DNA from: Ruminococcaceae bacterium HV4-5-B5C
GTDB taxonomy: Bacteria; Bacillota; Clostridia; Oscillospirales; Acutalibacteraceae
NCBI GenBank assembly: GCA_900184925.1
Contig: FXYJ02000009.1
Coordinates: forward strand, 1 to 64,000
Direction of reading: 5' to 3'
DNA: 64,000 nucleotides
Shown here: positions 44,945-54,403 of the stretch, one piece after another
Layout of the letters: each line of letters opens with the position of its first letter
How positions within the stretch are numbered: position 1 is the stretch's first letter
Position numbers and translations under genes: made by a program
The notes under the pieces: generated by a model
What the model saw: only the letters and a program-made list of their open reading frames with translations
Database searches by the model: none
What the model was told of the DNA's origin: nothing

Positions 44945-45250
44945 TTATTTGAACAGCCTGGAAAAAACGCCTCCCCCGGAGGAACGGTTTTCCGTGTAGG
45001 TCATAGAGGAGATTTCGCCGTCGAGCGTAAGCTCCCCAGTTTCAAGGCTGAACTTGTCGATGTGCAGTTTGCTCCCGCGTACCGTGAGATTGCCGAGGTC
45101 GGTAACGATGATCACCGTCTCCTCATCGAAGCTGTCGACATTGGAGACGCCTGTTGCCGTCATGGACCTGCGGTTCTCCAGAATCAGGCTGTGCGGCACC
45201 TTTCCGCTCTTCTGCTGCTCCGCCGTCTGTGCGGATCTCGGTTCGCCCAT
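44945..45250 (-). CDS. yabP: Sporulation protein YabP
   Basis: 101 aa from ATG 45250 (GGGAGGG upstream). It has the YabP/YqfC core: HSLILENRRSMTATGVSNVDSFDEETVIIVTDLGNLTVRGSKLHIDKFSLETGELTLDGEI. Required for normal spore cortex; mother-cell expressed in B. subtilis. It lies 14 bases before yabQ. Confidence 0.93.
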   Translation of the reverse strand: MGEPRSAQTAEQQKSGKVPHSLILENRRSMTATGVSNVDSFDEETVIIVTDLGNLTVRGSKLHIDKFSLETGELTLDGEISSMTYTENRSSGGGVFSRLFK

Positions 45251-45309
45251 GGAAATCCCTCCCGCATTGCATCTAACCATTAGTATGCAAACGCGATGGG
45301 ACATATACT

Positions 45310-45558
45310 TTATTCGTCCGAAAGGATCTCATATAGCGAAGAGGCGCCGGCTTTGGTGGCATATTCATCCACCCCGAGAACCCTGGCGCGGACGCTCCGT
45401 GCGCCGAGGGTGATTTCAATGACGTCGCCCGGCTTTACGTCGTAGGACGCGCGGGCCGGTTTTGAGTTCACGAGAATGCGCCCTGCGTCGCATGCCTCGT
45501 TTGCAACGGTTCTGCGCTTCATCAGGCGCGAAACCTTCAGGTATTTGTCAAGTCTCAT
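45310..45558 (-). CDS. rqcP: S4-domain ribosome quality-control protein RqcP
   Basis: 82 aa from ATG 45558 (TGGAGGA upstream). The S4 RNA-binding domain covers MRLDKYLKVSRLMKRRTVANEACDAGRILVNSKPARASYDVKPGDVIEI. It corresponds to YabO/RqcP (Hsp15-like), which works with RqcH to add alanine tails to stalled nascent chains on 50S subunits. Its place between the HU and yabP genes matches other Firmicutes. Confidence 0.93.
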   Translation of the reverse strand: MRLDKYLKVSRLMKRRTVANEACDAGRILVNSKPARASYDVKPGDVIEITLGARSVRARVLGVDEYATKAGASSLYEILSDE

Positions 45559-45645
45559 AGATTCCTCCAGGTTCCGAATATGACAAGAGGGCTGTAACAA
45601 AGCAACGCTTTGCTGCAGCCCCGACAAGCGAAAAACGAAACGGAT

Positions 45646-45921
45646 TTATTTTGCAACTGCGGTCTTAAATGCCTTGCCGGCCTTGAATGCCGGTACGCGG
45701 GACGCGGGGATGGTAATGGGCTGGTTCGTCCTCGGGTCACGGCCCTGACGCGCGCTGCGGTTATGAAGCTCAAATGTGCCGAATCCGACGATCTGGACTT
45801 TTTCATCCTTCGCGACAGCTTCAACAACTTTTTCAAGCAGGACGGAGACAGCCTTGTCCGCATCCTTCTTGGAAATTCCGGCCTCATCCGCGACAATAGA
45901 AATCAGTTCGGTTTTATTCAT
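45646..45921 (-). CDS. hup: DNA-binding protein HU
   Basis: 91 aa from ATG 45921 (CGGAGGT upstream). Typical HU: MNKTELISIVADEAGISKKDADKAV, the VQIVGFGTFELHNRSARQGRDPRTNQPITIPASRVPAFKAGKAFK arm and C-terminus. A nucleoid-bending protein, inserted between mazG and rqcP within the yab cluster. Confidence 0.96.
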   Translation of the reverse strand: MNKTELISIVADEAGISKKDADKAVSVLLEKVVEAVAKDEKVQIVGFGTFELHNRSARQGRDPRTNQPITIPASRVPAFKAGKAFKTAVAK

Positions 45922-46012
45922 ATTTTTGACCTCCGTTTTTTTATTATTCAACAGCTGACGCTGAGAATTTTAGATCGGCCCGTACCCGCCAGGGGTACGA
46001 AGCAGCGGAAAA

Positions 46013-46723
46013 TCACTGATCTTTTTCCCCGTAGCTGCGAACGAATCCGTCGCAGTACTGTGCAAGAGCCTGCTCGGCTTCTACGCCGAGCGCCTCAGAC
46101 AGCGCGGCTGCGGAAAACAGGAGCTTTCCCATTGCCTGCAGCTTTTCCTCTTCTCCGGCCGTCTGTGAAAGAGAAGCGGCAACTTTCTCCGCTTCTTCCA
46201 GACCGGAAAGTGCGGTCGCCTTCTCGGGAGCTTTTCCCTCCGCTTTCAGTGCTTTTTTCCCGACCTTCTGGGAGCGCATGAGCGCAGGCAGAGCCGGTGA
46301 AACACCTTCGAGCACTTCCGCGACGGTCCTGCGGCCTTTGGTACGCCGCTTAATGGCATCCCAGTTTTCCAGGACCTCGCCGCTGTTGTGAACGGTAACA
46401 TTGCCGAAAACATGGGGATGGCGCTCTACAAGTTTTTGGGCGACGCCGTCAACCACATTGGAAAAATCGAATCCTCCGGTTTCTTTTTCGAGCTGTGCGT
46501 GGAAAACGACCTGTAAAAGGACGTCACCCAGCTCCTCGCAAAGCAACTCGGAATTTCCGGTATCAATGGCCTCCACAGCCTCGTACGTCTCCTCGATCAG
46601 GTTGTTCCGAATTGTTGCGTGTGTCTGTTCGCGATCCCATGGGCACCCTTCCGGGGAGCGGAGAATCTCCATAATGACAAGCAGATCGTCCATGGTATAT
46701 TTTTCTTTCCGTTCAAACCGCAA
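46013..46723 (-). CDS. mazG: Nucleoside triphosphate pyrophosphohydrolase MazG
   Basis: 236 aa. MazG domain: LRSPEGCPWDREQTHATIRNNLIEETYEAVEAI and the metal-binding EELGDVLLQVVFHAQL, then KLVERHPHVFGN and ENWDAIKRR. It hydrolyses abnormal or excess NTPs to NMP. Unlike B. subtilis YabN, which carries an N-terminal methylase-like domain, this is a single-domain protein. It follows the spoVB-like gene. Confidence 0.94.
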   Translation of the reverse strand: MRFERKEKYTMDDLLVIMEILRSPEGCPWDREQTHATIRNNLIEETYEAVEAIDTGNSELLCEELGDVLLQVVFHAQLEKETGGFDFSNVVDGVAQKLVERHPHVFGNVTVHNSGEVLENWDAIKRRTKGRRTVAEVLEGVSPALPALMRSQKVGKKALKAEGKAPEKATALSGLEEAEKVAASLSQTAGEEEKLQAMGKLLFSAAALSEALGVEAEQALAQYCDGFVRSYGEKDQ

Positions 46724-46769
46724 ATTGACACAGCTCCTACGTCAGCAGAATCCTAAAACTGCTCCTATT

Positions 46770-48533
46770 TTACCTTATCCAATTATGATTTTCAAGTATT
46801 TTCACGATTTTTTGTCCCTTCGGGAGCATCGAAATGTCGTGTTTGTTCAGAATACGGAACCAAAGCACACAAACAGCGTACAGCAGCACCGCAAGAATCA
46901 TTGCAAAGCACACGGCGATCTTCGCGGAGATGAATACGATGGCGGCCCGGTAGATCAGCCAGGCAATACCAATGCTGACACAGGACGCCAGAAGCGGTTT
47001 TAAGAAGATGCTGAAATAGTTGAGCCGGATCTTCGTCACCCGGAACAGGAAATACAGCGCCAGAACGGTCGTGATGAGGTAGCACAGCAGTGTGCCGGTT
47101 CCCGCCCCGAGGACGTTAATCTCCGGGATTCCGACAAGGGTGTAATTTGTAATGATCTTGATGGCAAGACCGACGACCACAAGCTTTACAGGAAGGTCGA
47201 CACGGCCGACCGCCTGAAGCATGCTGTCCACCGGCGTGCTTGTCGCCGCGAAGATGGAGGCAAGGCCGAGAATGATGAGGATCTTGCCGATAATTACAGG
47301 ACCCTGGTCGCTCTTCGAATAAATTAGGGACGCAATCGGCATCGCGAAAACAGAGAGACCGATTCCGCTCGGAATCGTGATCAGCGTTACGATGCGCAGA
47401 ACGGACTCCATACTCCTGCGGATATGAACGGTGTTTCCGCTGGTCCAGGCCTCCGTAACGCTCGGCAGCGCACTGACACCGAACGCCTGGGTAATGGCCG
47501 GAACAAGCATGAACAGATTGTACGCGTTGCCGAAGCAGCCGTACAGGAACGAGGCAATCTTATCCGGGGAGGCGTATTCGGGTGGAATAACGCTGGAATA
47601 CATTCCAAGAAGAGTGGCTGCATTCGTCTTCAGCAGGTCGCCGATGCGGCCCTGCAGAAGCATACCGTCCACAAACGCCGACAGGTTGATGGCAAGAGAA
47701 CCGATTGCAATAGGGATTGCCGTGCGGATCAGGCGAGACATGGTCAGGTGCATCGGCATCGGGCGCGGGGAATCGTGGAGCATCTCAGGCGTAATGCCGT
47801 CGCCGTTCTTTTTGTGGTAGAAGAACAGAAACAGGAAGCCGAAGAAACCGCCGAGCGTCACCCCAAAGATGGCACCCGCCGCAGCATACGGCAGCGTAGC
47901 GATCTTTGCATAGGTTTCGTTTGCCTCTTTGATGCCGTAAACCGTTCCGCTCTCCGCAAACTCCTTCAGGCCTGAATTGACGATGAGGACGGCGGCGGTC
48001 AGGCCGAACAGCAGTTTGCAGACCGCCTCGATAATCTCGGAGATTGCCGTCGGGGTCATGTTCCGCAGACCTTCATAGTATCCGCGGTAGATGGACATCA
48101 TACTCGCAAAAAATACAGCCGGAGCAATCGCATAAATGGCGGGCAGCGCCTCCTGTGCGTTTCCCCGCAGGACGAATCTGGTGTACGGCTGCGAAAGCAG
48201 GAGCATCAGAGTGAGGGAAACGACGCCGAGGACGAGAAAGATACGAATGGAAGCTTTGTGAATCTGGCGGATGTCGCGGTAGCGGCCGCGAAAATAATTC
48301 TCCGACACCATGCGGGAAATCGCAATCGGGAAACCGGCCGTGGCAATACTGAACATCGGGCTGTAAACCGAATAAGCATTCTGAAAATAGCCGTAGCCGA
48401 GGGATGTGATGACCCACGACAGCGGTATCTTATAAATTGCCCCGATGATCTTTTCAATTACGATTGCCATGACAAGGATCAGCGCGCCATGCAGAAAACT
48501 CTGGCGATGCACTTTTCCTTTTTGCCGTTCCAT
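46770..48533 (-). CDS. SpoVB/YabM-like polysaccharide flippase
   Basis: 587 aa, about 14 membrane helices of the MOP/MATE flippase superfamily (GAIYKIPLSWVITSLGYGYFQNAYSVYSPMFSIATAGFPIAISRM at the N-terminus; VDSMLQAVGRVDLPVKLVVVGL later). SpoVB transports lipid-linked precursors for spore cortex; YabM is its paralogue at this locus in B. subtilis. Position upstream of mazG favours YabM orthology. The Shine-Dalgarno before 48533 is weak; a GTG 12 codons inside has AAAGGAAAA upstream and is an alternative. Confidence 0.88.
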   Translation of the reverse strand: MERQKGKVHRQSFLHGALILVMAIVIEKIIGAIYKIPLSWVITSLGYGYFQNAYSVYSPMFSIATAGFPIAISRMVSENYFRGRYRDIRQIHKASIRIFLVLGVVSLTLMLLLSQPYTRFVLRGNAQEALPAIYAIAPAVFFASMMSIYRGYYEGLRNMTPTAISEIIEAVCKLLFGLTAAVLIVNSGLKEFAESGTVYGIKEANETYAKIATLPYAAAGAIFGVTLGGFFGFLFLFFYHKKNGDGITPEMLHDSPRPMPMHLTMSRLIRTAIPIAIGSLAINLSAFVDGMLLQGRIGDLLKTNAATLLGMYSSVIPPEYASPDKIASFLYGCFGNAYNLFMLVPAITQAFGVSALPSVTEAWTSGNTVHIRRSMESVLRIVTLITIPSGIGLSVFAMPIASLIYSKSDQGPVIIGKILIILGLASIFAATSTPVDSMLQAVGRVDLPVKLVVVGLAIKIITNYTLVGIPEINVLGAGTGTLLCYLITTVLALYFLFRVTKIRLNYFSIFLKPLLASCVSIGIAWLIYRAAIVFISAKIAVCFAMILAVLLYAVCVLWFRILNKHDISMLPKGQKIVKILENHNWIR

Positions 48534-48643
48534 TGCAACACATCCGTTCTGTCCTCAAATATCTATGCGGGCCCGCCCCGCCCTCATAACAAAAAATCAG
48601 CGGGAAGGCAGGCAGTTTCACCGCCGTGCCGACTGAAAAAGCC

Positions 48644-48671
48644 AAAAGAAAAGGAGAGGATTGTCCCCTCC
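48644..48671 (-). terminator. Terminator after the zinc-ribbon gene
   Basis: On the minus strand a short imperfect stem (GGAGGGGA with TCCTCTCC, 48671-48653) is followed by TTTTCTTTTGG. Confidence 0.55.
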
Positions 48672-48696
48672 CCTTCTCCGTTCAGTCAACGATGCG

Positions 48697-49092
48697 TCAT
48701 TCTTCGGTTTTGTCCTGCGGTTCCGGTTTCTCTTCCGTCAGCCTGTGGCCGCATTTGCTGCAAAAGATATCGTCGGCATTGTTCTCATGGCCGCAGGAAG
48801 TACAGACTGTTTTCTGGCGAGCCGATGAAAGCTGCGCGTTGACGGCCGCCAACTGCTCCCGCAGTTCGTCGATGGCCGCAACGGCCTCGGCGGCAGCCTG
48901 CTCAGAATCTCCGCCCGCCTTCCGGGTATCATAGACCAAGTGACCTAAAGACTGAAATTTCTGGTTAATCTCCGCGTTCAGATCGGCAGCGCTGATTCGC
49001 AGTTTCGAAATGTCGACCAGTTTCGTAGCTGTTTTTCCCACGGCGTCCGCCGCGGACTTTGCATTTACAATCATGTCATCCAGCACACTCAC
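48697..49092 (-). CDS. Zinc-ribbon protein with helical N-terminus
   Basis: 131 aa from a GTG at 49092 with AAGGAG 9 bases upstream. Residues 1-95 form long helices, probably coiled coil (LVDISKLRISAADLNAEINQKF, AAAEAVAAIDELREQLAAVNAQL). The C-terminus is a zinc ribbon C-x2-C...C-x2-C (CTSCGHENNADDIFCSKCGHRL). Such proteins are often scaffolds or membrane-associated sensors; function unknown. Confidence 0.8.
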   Translation of the reverse strand: MSVLDDMIVNAKSAADAVGKTATKLVDISKLRISAADLNAEINQKFQSLGHLVYDTRKAGGDSEQAAAEAVAAIDELREQLAAVNAQLSSARQKTVCTSCGHENNADDIFCSKCGHRLTEEKPEPQDKTEE

Positions 49093-49161
49093 AGCAGCAT
49101 GCTCCTTTCGCAGTTGAAATTTTGACTTATTATACCACGGGTAAAACAAAAATTGCAACTC

Positions 49162-50121
49162 TTATTCCACAATTCCGCCGCCGATGAATTCGCGGATCAT
49201 CGAAGACTTCGGAACAAGCCCCGGAGAAATGGAATCGAAGCGTGTCAGCGCCTCCGAAAGCCGTACGGCCGTCCCGTACTCCGGGCTCCCGGCGGGAACG
49301 GTGGAAAGGAGGGAAACGGCAGGCTCCGCAAGAACGTTCAGCTCAAAATCATGGAACGAATTGATCGTGGTATCGGCATCCTTCCGGAAGGGCTTGATGT
49401 ACCGATACTCACCGCGCATCACATTGGGCCACATGGCAATCGTCGCGCCCGGAGTGGTTCCGCGGAAGTGATGATCCCGCACAATGCGTCGTACAAGACG
49501 GATATCGTTTGGGCCGAGAACATCGCGTGAGCTGTCGCGCACACCCTGTTTCACACTGATGTAGATTCGGTGCACACGGAATTCCGGGAGAGAACGGATC
49601 AGCAGCGGATTCAGCGCGTGAATTCCCTCCACAACAGCTACGTCCCGGTCGTGCAGAACGACCTGCCTGCGATGCGGATACGGCACATGCTGTTCGAAGT
49701 CGAACACCGGCATCTCGCAGCGATTGTTTTTGACAAGCTCATACAGGCATTTCTGGATTTCTTTCACATTGAGGGCTTCCAGACACTCGTAATCGCGCCT
49801 TCCGTTGGGTAGCATTGGGGCAAGGCTCTCCCCAAGATAAAAATCGTCGAGAGAAACGCTTACACAGCCGACGCCCGCTTCCATAAGTGCTTTTTTCAGC
49901 AGATAGGCCGTCGTTGTTTTGCCGCTGCTTGACGGCCCGGCCAGCATTACGAGCCTGCAGGCAGGGTTTTCCGCAGCAATTTCCGCGGCGATGGCGGCGA
50001 TGTTTTTCCGGTAGGCGGCTTCGGCTGCTTCCACAAAGGCGGCCGCGTCCGTTCGCACGGCGCGGTTGATATCTTCCAGCCGGTTGCGGTATGCAACATA
50101 TTCAGCGGCCTGTTTTTCCAT
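49162..50121 (-). CDS. Uridine kinase-like nucleoside kinase
   Basis: 319 aa from ATG 50121 (AGGTGA 9 bases upstream). The P-loop GPSSSGKTTTAYLLKKAL, LDDFYLGE and the lid-like VRRIVRDHHFRGTTP match the uridine kinase/phosphoribulokinase fold. It has an extra N-terminal helical segment and a C-terminal extension, as in the clostridial kinases often annotated uridine kinase. Start overlaps the end of hemZ by 20 bases. Confidence 0.88.
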   Translation of the reverse strand: MEKQAAEYVAYRNRLEDINRAVRTDAAAFVEAAEAAYRKNIAAIAAEIAAENPACRLVMLAGPSSSGKTTTAYLLKKALMEAGVGCVSVSLDDFYLGESLAPMLPNGRRDYECLEALNVKEIQKCLYELVKNNRCEMPVFDFEQHVPYPHRRQVVLHDRDVAVVEGIHALNPLLIRSLPEFRVHRIYISVKQGVRDSSRDVLGPNDIRLVRRIVRDHHFRGTTPGATIAMWPNVMRGEYRYIKPFRKDADTTINSFHDFELNVLAEPAVSLLSTVPAGSPEYGTAVRLSEALTRFDSISPGLVPKSSMIREFIGGGIVE

Positions 50122-51571
50122 AAAACTCACTCACCTGTTCTTTACGGCTTAAAATTTCCTCATATCGGCCAATATATTCATACGGATACTTAAAGTTGAA
50201 CACCCTCTCGATCCGCTCCGAACCGGGATCCCTGAGTTTGGTAACGGCTCCCGCTCCGCAGGCCAGAACGGACTGGCACTCCTCCATGATGAACACGTTA
50301 TAAAGATTTTCGTAGCCCGGTTTCGCCCACCCGGTATTTTCCAGATTTCCGACCATGCGGCTCTGGCGGTACAGGTAATATGGCAGATACCCTGCACCCA
50401 GCAAAGCTTCGTCTGCAAAAGCAAGCATCTGCGCCGCGGCTTCCGCATTTCCGGGCTCACCCTCCCGGTTGAGGCGGGCAGCACGTTTGAGCGCAAGCGT
50501 GTGAACGGTGATGCTCTCCGGCGAAAGACGGAGAACTCCTTCAAGCGTATTTCGAAAGCTATCCGGCGTATCTTCCGGCAGCCCGGCGATCAGGTCCATG
50601 TTGATGTTCCCGAACCCGTGCTCCCGTGCCAGTGCGAATGCGGAAAGCGTCTGCGCGGAAGTATGTTTTCTGCCGATGACCTTCAGGACTTCGTCGTTGA
50701 GCGTCTGCGGATTGATGCTGATGCGTGTTACCCCGCCGAGCTTCATCGCGGCGAGTTTCTCCGGCGTCACGGTGTCAGGCCGGCCTGCTTCCACCGTAAA
50801 CTCCCGGCATGCGGAAAGGTCGAAATTCTCGCGTACCGCGGAAATCAGCGCGGTGAGCTGGTCGGCCGAAAGCGCCGTCGGCGTGCCGCCCCCGAAATAA
50901 ACGGTCTGTGCGCGCAGGCCGAGGTTCCGTGCTATTTCCGCCGTGCGGCGAATCTCTTCGCACAGGAGTTCCACATATTTGGGAATCAGGCGGAATGTTT
51001 TCTCCACAGAGGAAGAAACAAAGGAACAGTAGGAACAGCGTGTCGGGCAGAACGGGATCGAAAGATAAAGACTGAACCCGTCCGGACGGGAACATTTGAG
51101 AATCTTTTCTTCGTTTTTCCACGTCTCTCGGGCAAGTTCCGCCTTTTCGGCGGAAACGAGCAGCTTGTCCCGAAAACAGTCCACAGCTGCGCCGGTTCCT
51201 CTTTCTGCGGCGATTCTTCCGAACAGCTTCACCGGGCGCACTCCCGTGAGAATGCCCCACCCGGGACGAAAACCGAACCGCTCCGCAAGCAATTCCCACA
51301 GCGCAACGGCCATGCGTCGTTTCTGTTCCTCTGCGGGCATCCCGGCGGGCAGAAGCGCTGCGCTGTTCTTTGTGGAATCTCCACAGCTCAGCCGAACCGT
51401 AAGCAGACTGCTTCCGTCCGGCCTCTCTTTCAGGCCGGTATATGCAAGCAGCCCTTCCTCTCCGGGTTCAGGTGCGTTTTCGGTGACAAGAATCTTTTCC
51501 TGCGGGCAGAACAGGCGGCAGAGATTTTCCATTTCATAATGAAACGAATGCCCGTGGATAATAAGCGTCAT
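50102..51571 (-). CDS. hemZ: Coproporphyrinogen dehydrogenase HemZ
   Basis: 489 aa. It has a unique N-terminal extension of about 150 residues, then the radical SAM motif C-x3-C-x2-C in IPFCPTRCSYCSFVSSS, GGGTPTALSADQL and NMDLIAGLPEDTPDSF, as in HemN/HemZ. HemZ resembles oxygen-independent coproporphyrinogen oxidase; many Clostridia carry hemZ without a full heme pathway, so its true role is open. Located between the MBL hydrolase and the nucleoside kinase genes, overlapping the latter. Confidence 0.9.
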   Translation of the reverse strand: MTLIIHGHSFHYEMENLCRLFCPQEKILVTENAPEPGEEGLLAYTGLKERPDGSSLLTVRLSCGDSTKNSAALLPAGMPAEEQKRRMAVALWELLAERFGFRPGWGILTGVRPVKLFGRIAAERGTGAAVDCFRDKLLVSAEKAELARETWKNEEKILKCSRPDGFSLYLSIPFCPTRCSYCSFVSSSVEKTFRLIPKYVELLCEEIRRTAEIARNLGLRAQTVYFGGGTPTALSADQLTALISAVRENFDLSACREFTVEAGRPDTVTPEKLAAMKLGGVTRISINPQTLNDEVLKVIGRKHTSAQTLSAFALAREHGFGNINMDLIAGLPEDTPDSFRNTLEGVLRLSPESITVHTLALKRAARLNREGEPGNAEAAAQMLAFADEALLGAGYLPYYLYRQSRMVGNLENTGWAKPGYENLYNVFIMEECQSVLACGAGAVTKLRDPGSERIERVFNFKYPYEYIGRYEEILSRKEQVSEFYGKTGR

Positions 51572-51572
51572 C

Positions 51573-52196
51573 TCAGCGAATCCCCATGCAGGAGTTGTTG
51601 CGGCGCTCGTAATCGAGCGTCGTTGCGGAACCGTGGCCCGGGAATACGCGGAAGTTGCCCTTCAGTTCCCCCAGCCTGCGCAGGGAATCGATAATCTGCG
51701 CATAGCTTCCGGTCGGGAAATCCGTTCGCCCGCAGCTCAGTTTCATCAGAGTATCCCCCGAAAACAGCGCGTCCTCAGCAAGAAAGCAGACCCCGCCGAC
51801 CGTATGGCCCGGCGTTGCCATCACGCGGACGTCGAGGTTCCCGACGCGCACGATATCGTTATTGTTCAGCGGGATGTCGACGCGGAACGGAGCAACCGGC
51901 TCACCGAGAAACATGCCGGAAAGATTCAGCGCGCCGTCACCCACAAAAAGCAGCTCGTCCGCGCTGAGGTAAACCTTCGCTCCGGTCTCCTTTTGGAGTT
52001 TTTGGACGCCGGAAATATGGTCAAAGTGCCCGTGCGTCAGAAGGATTGCCTCTACCTTGCCGCTTTGCCGGACTGCTTCCGTCAGTTCCTCGCTCTCGAA
52101 CCCCGGGTCGATAACGGCGGACGCTCCGGTCGCCTCATCCTCAAGAATGTAACAGTTCGTCGGCAGCGGGCCGCCGGCTATTTTTGTAATGCGCAT
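51573..52196 (-). CDS. MBL-fold hydrolase, glyoxalase II-like
   Basis: 207 aa. The metallo-beta-lactamase zinc motif is THGHFDHISGV, with further ligands in TPGHTVGGVCF, FSGDTL and FPGHG. This matches the YcbL/glyoxalase-II-like family, which cleaves thioesters; it is commonly placed between rel and hemZ in Clostridia. The substrate is unknown. The hemZ start follows its stop codon directly. Confidence 0.9.
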   Translation of the reverse strand: MRITKIAGGPLPTNCYILEDEATGASAVIDPGFESEELTEAVRQSGKVEAILLTHGHFDHISGVQKLQKETGAKVYLSADELLFVGDGALNLSGMFLGEPVAPFRVDIPLNNNDIVRVGNLDVRVMATPGHTVGGVCFLAEDALFSGDTLMKLSCGRTDFPTGSYAQIIDSLRRLGELKGNFRVFPGHGSATTLDYERRNNSCMGIR

Positions 52197-52221
52197 GGAA
52201 TGAACCTCCTGTTTTCCCGGG

Positions 52222-54402
52222 TCAGGTGCGGCGGATCGAAATCACGCCGGATACGCCGGAAAGCCGTGTCATGATCGTTTTGAGCTGTTCGAGGTTGGTA
52301 ATGGAAATGGTGGCTGAAATAAACGCAGTGCCGTCCTTCGTCTCGCGGGAATTCAGCGAATGGATAAACAGCCGCATGCTGAAAAGCTGCTGCGTAATAT
52401 CGGCGAGAAGCCCCGAACGGTCTTCCGCAACCATCTCAATAGTCGTTTTGAATTCTTCGTCGACGGAACCCGCCCAGTGTACTTTCACCCAGCGCTCCGG
52501 TTCAGTGGCCTCACTGAGATCACGCGGCACATTGGAGCAGCTCCGCTTGTGAATGGAAACACCGAACCCGCGCGTGATAAACCCGATGATCTCGTCGCCC
52601 GGCAGCGGATTGCAGCAGCGTGAAAACTTAATCAGGCAGTTGTCCATGCCGTCAACCACAACGCCCGCGGCATTCTTGCGCGCGGCCTGTTTCTTTTCCT
52701 GTGTCTGGGGAACGGCAGGCACAGCTGCGGCATGCTCCTTCTGCCACGCGTCCTTCACCTTCGGCATGATCTTCCACATGGAAATGCCGCCGTAGCCGAT
52801 GGCGGCGTAAACATCCTCCACCGTCGTGCAGTTGTTGCGGGGCGCAAGCTTCAGAAGAATCGTGTTGAGTTCCTCTTCGTCAACGGCAATGCCATTGCGC
52901 CGGAGCTCGCGTTCCATTTCGGCGCGCCCTTCCACAATGTTCTCGTCGCGTTTTTCGTGTTTGAACCAGGTGCGTATTTTGTTGCGCGCCTCGCTCGTCC
53001 GTACGATCTTAAGCCAGTCGCGGCTCGGGCCGCGCGCTTCTTTTGTGGTAAGCACCTCGACGATCTCGCCCGTCTTTACGCGGTAGTCGAGCGGAACGAT
53101 TCGCTTATCCACCTTCGCGCCCGTCATGCGGTTGCCGACAGCGCTGTGGATCGCATAGGCAAAGTCAATCACGGTGGAACCGGCCGGCAGACTGATGACG
53201 TCGCCGCGCGGCGTGAAAACAAAGACCTCCTCCGGCACAAGGTCGGACTTGATCATGCGCACAAGGTCGGTGGCATCTTCGCTGTCTTTTTCATTGTCCA
53301 GCATCTGGCGAATCCAGGAAAGGCGTTTTTCGAACGAATTCTCCTTACCGACCACCATGCCGAGCTTGTATTTCCAGTGTGCGGCAATGCCGTACTCTGC
53401 CGTATGGTGCATTTCCCACGTGCGGATCTGCACTTCAAACGGAATCCCCTCCTTGCCGATGACCGTTGTGTGGAGTGACTGGTACAGGTTCGGCTTCGGA
53501 GTTGAAATATAGTCCTTGAAACGGTTCGGCAGCGGACGGAACATGTCGTGAATGACGCCGAGAACGTTGTAGCAGTCATTGACTGTGTCGACGATGACGC
53601 GCACGGCATAGATATCGTAAATCTCATCCATGGAGCGCCCCTGAACGAACATTTTCCGGTAAATGCCGTTGATACTCTTGACGCGCCCCTCGAGATAGAC
53701 ATTCGGGATTGACAGGGAAACGCGCTCGCTGATGCGCTTTTTTGTCGTTTCGATGAAGCGTTTGCGTTCGCTCGACCGAAGCTCCAGCCCGTCTTCGATC
53801 TCCCGATAGGCAACCGGGTCGAGGATGCGCAGCGAAAGGTCTTCCAGTTCCTCCTTCACAGCGCGAATACCAAGGCGGTGTGCAATGGGGGCGTAAACCT
53901 CCATGTTCTCACGGGCCTTGTCGCGCTGTTTCTGCGGCTCCCAGTATTCGCTGGTTCGCATATTGTGCAGGCGGTCGGCAAGCTTGATGATGATAACGCG
54001 GATATCCTCGTTCATCGCCATCAGCATCTTGCGCAGGTTCTCCGCCTGCTGTATCTCACGGGAGGAATACGGAATTCTGCCGAGCTTGGTGACGCCGTCC
54101 GTCAGTCCCGCAATCTCGGCGCCGAACTGTCTGCGGATCTGATCGATGGAAATAGGCGTGTCTTCCACGACGTCATGCAGAAGGCCCGCAGCGACAGACT
54201 CGGTATCCATGCCGAGTTCCACAAGGATACATGCAACCGCCACAGGATGGGAAATATACGGCGCACCGGAAAGGCGCTTCTGGTCTTTGTGGGATTCATC
54301 AGCAAGGCGGTAAGCCCGCTCGATCACGCTCATGTCGTAATCGTGCTCGCTTGCCGCAATACTTGCTTTCAGGTCTTCAAACGTTTTGAGAGGCCACGCC
54401 AT
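52222..54402 (-). CDS. rel: Bifunctional (p)ppGpp synthetase/hydrolase Rel
   Basis: 726 aa from ATG 54402. Domain order: HD hydrolase (ISHPVAVACILVELGMDTESVAAGLLHDVVEDT, LADRLHNMRT), synthetase (VRVIVDTVNDCYNVLGVIHDMFRPLPNRFKDYISTPKPNLYQSLHTTV), TGS (VFTPRGDVISLPAGSTVIDFAYAIHSAVG), conserved Cys domain (CLIKFSRCCNPLPGDEIIGFITRG) and C-terminal ACT. It makes and degrades the stringent alarmone. It starts one base after the recJ stop codon. Confidence 0.96.
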   Translation of the reverse strand: MAWPLKTFEDLKASIAASEHDYDMSVIERAYRLADESHKDQKRLSGAPYISHPVAVACILVELGMDTESVAAGLLHDVVEDTPISIDQIRRQFGAEIAGLTDGVTKLGRIPYSSREIQQAENLRKMLMAMNEDIRVIIIKLADRLHNMRTSEYWEPQKQRDKARENMEVYAPIAHRLGIRAVKEELEDLSLRILDPVAYREIEDGLELRSSERKRFIETTKKRISERVSLSIPNVYLEGRVKSINGIYRKMFVQGRSMDEIYDIYAVRVIVDTVNDCYNVLGVIHDMFRPLPNRFKDYISTPKPNLYQSLHTTVIGKEGIPFEVQIRTWEMHHTAEYGIAAHWKYKLGMVVGKENSFEKRLSWIRQMLDNEKDSEDATDLVRMIKSDLVPEEVFVFTPRGDVISLPAGSTVIDFAYAIHSAVGNRMTGAKVDKRIVPLDYRVKTGEIVEVLTTKEARGPSRDWLKIVRTSEARNKIRTWFKHEKRDENIVEGRAEMERELRRNGIAVDEEELNTILLKLAPRNNCTTVEDVYAAIGYGGISMWKIMPKVKDAWQKEHAAAVPAVPQTQEKKQAARKNAAGVVVDGMDNCLIKFSRCCNPLPGDEIIGFITRGFGVSIHKRSCSNVPRDLSEATEPERWVKVHWAGSVDEEFKTTIEMVAEDRSGLLADITQQLFSMRLFIHSLNSRETKDGTAFISATISITNLEQLKTIMTRLSGVSGVISIRRT

Positions 54403-54403
54403 A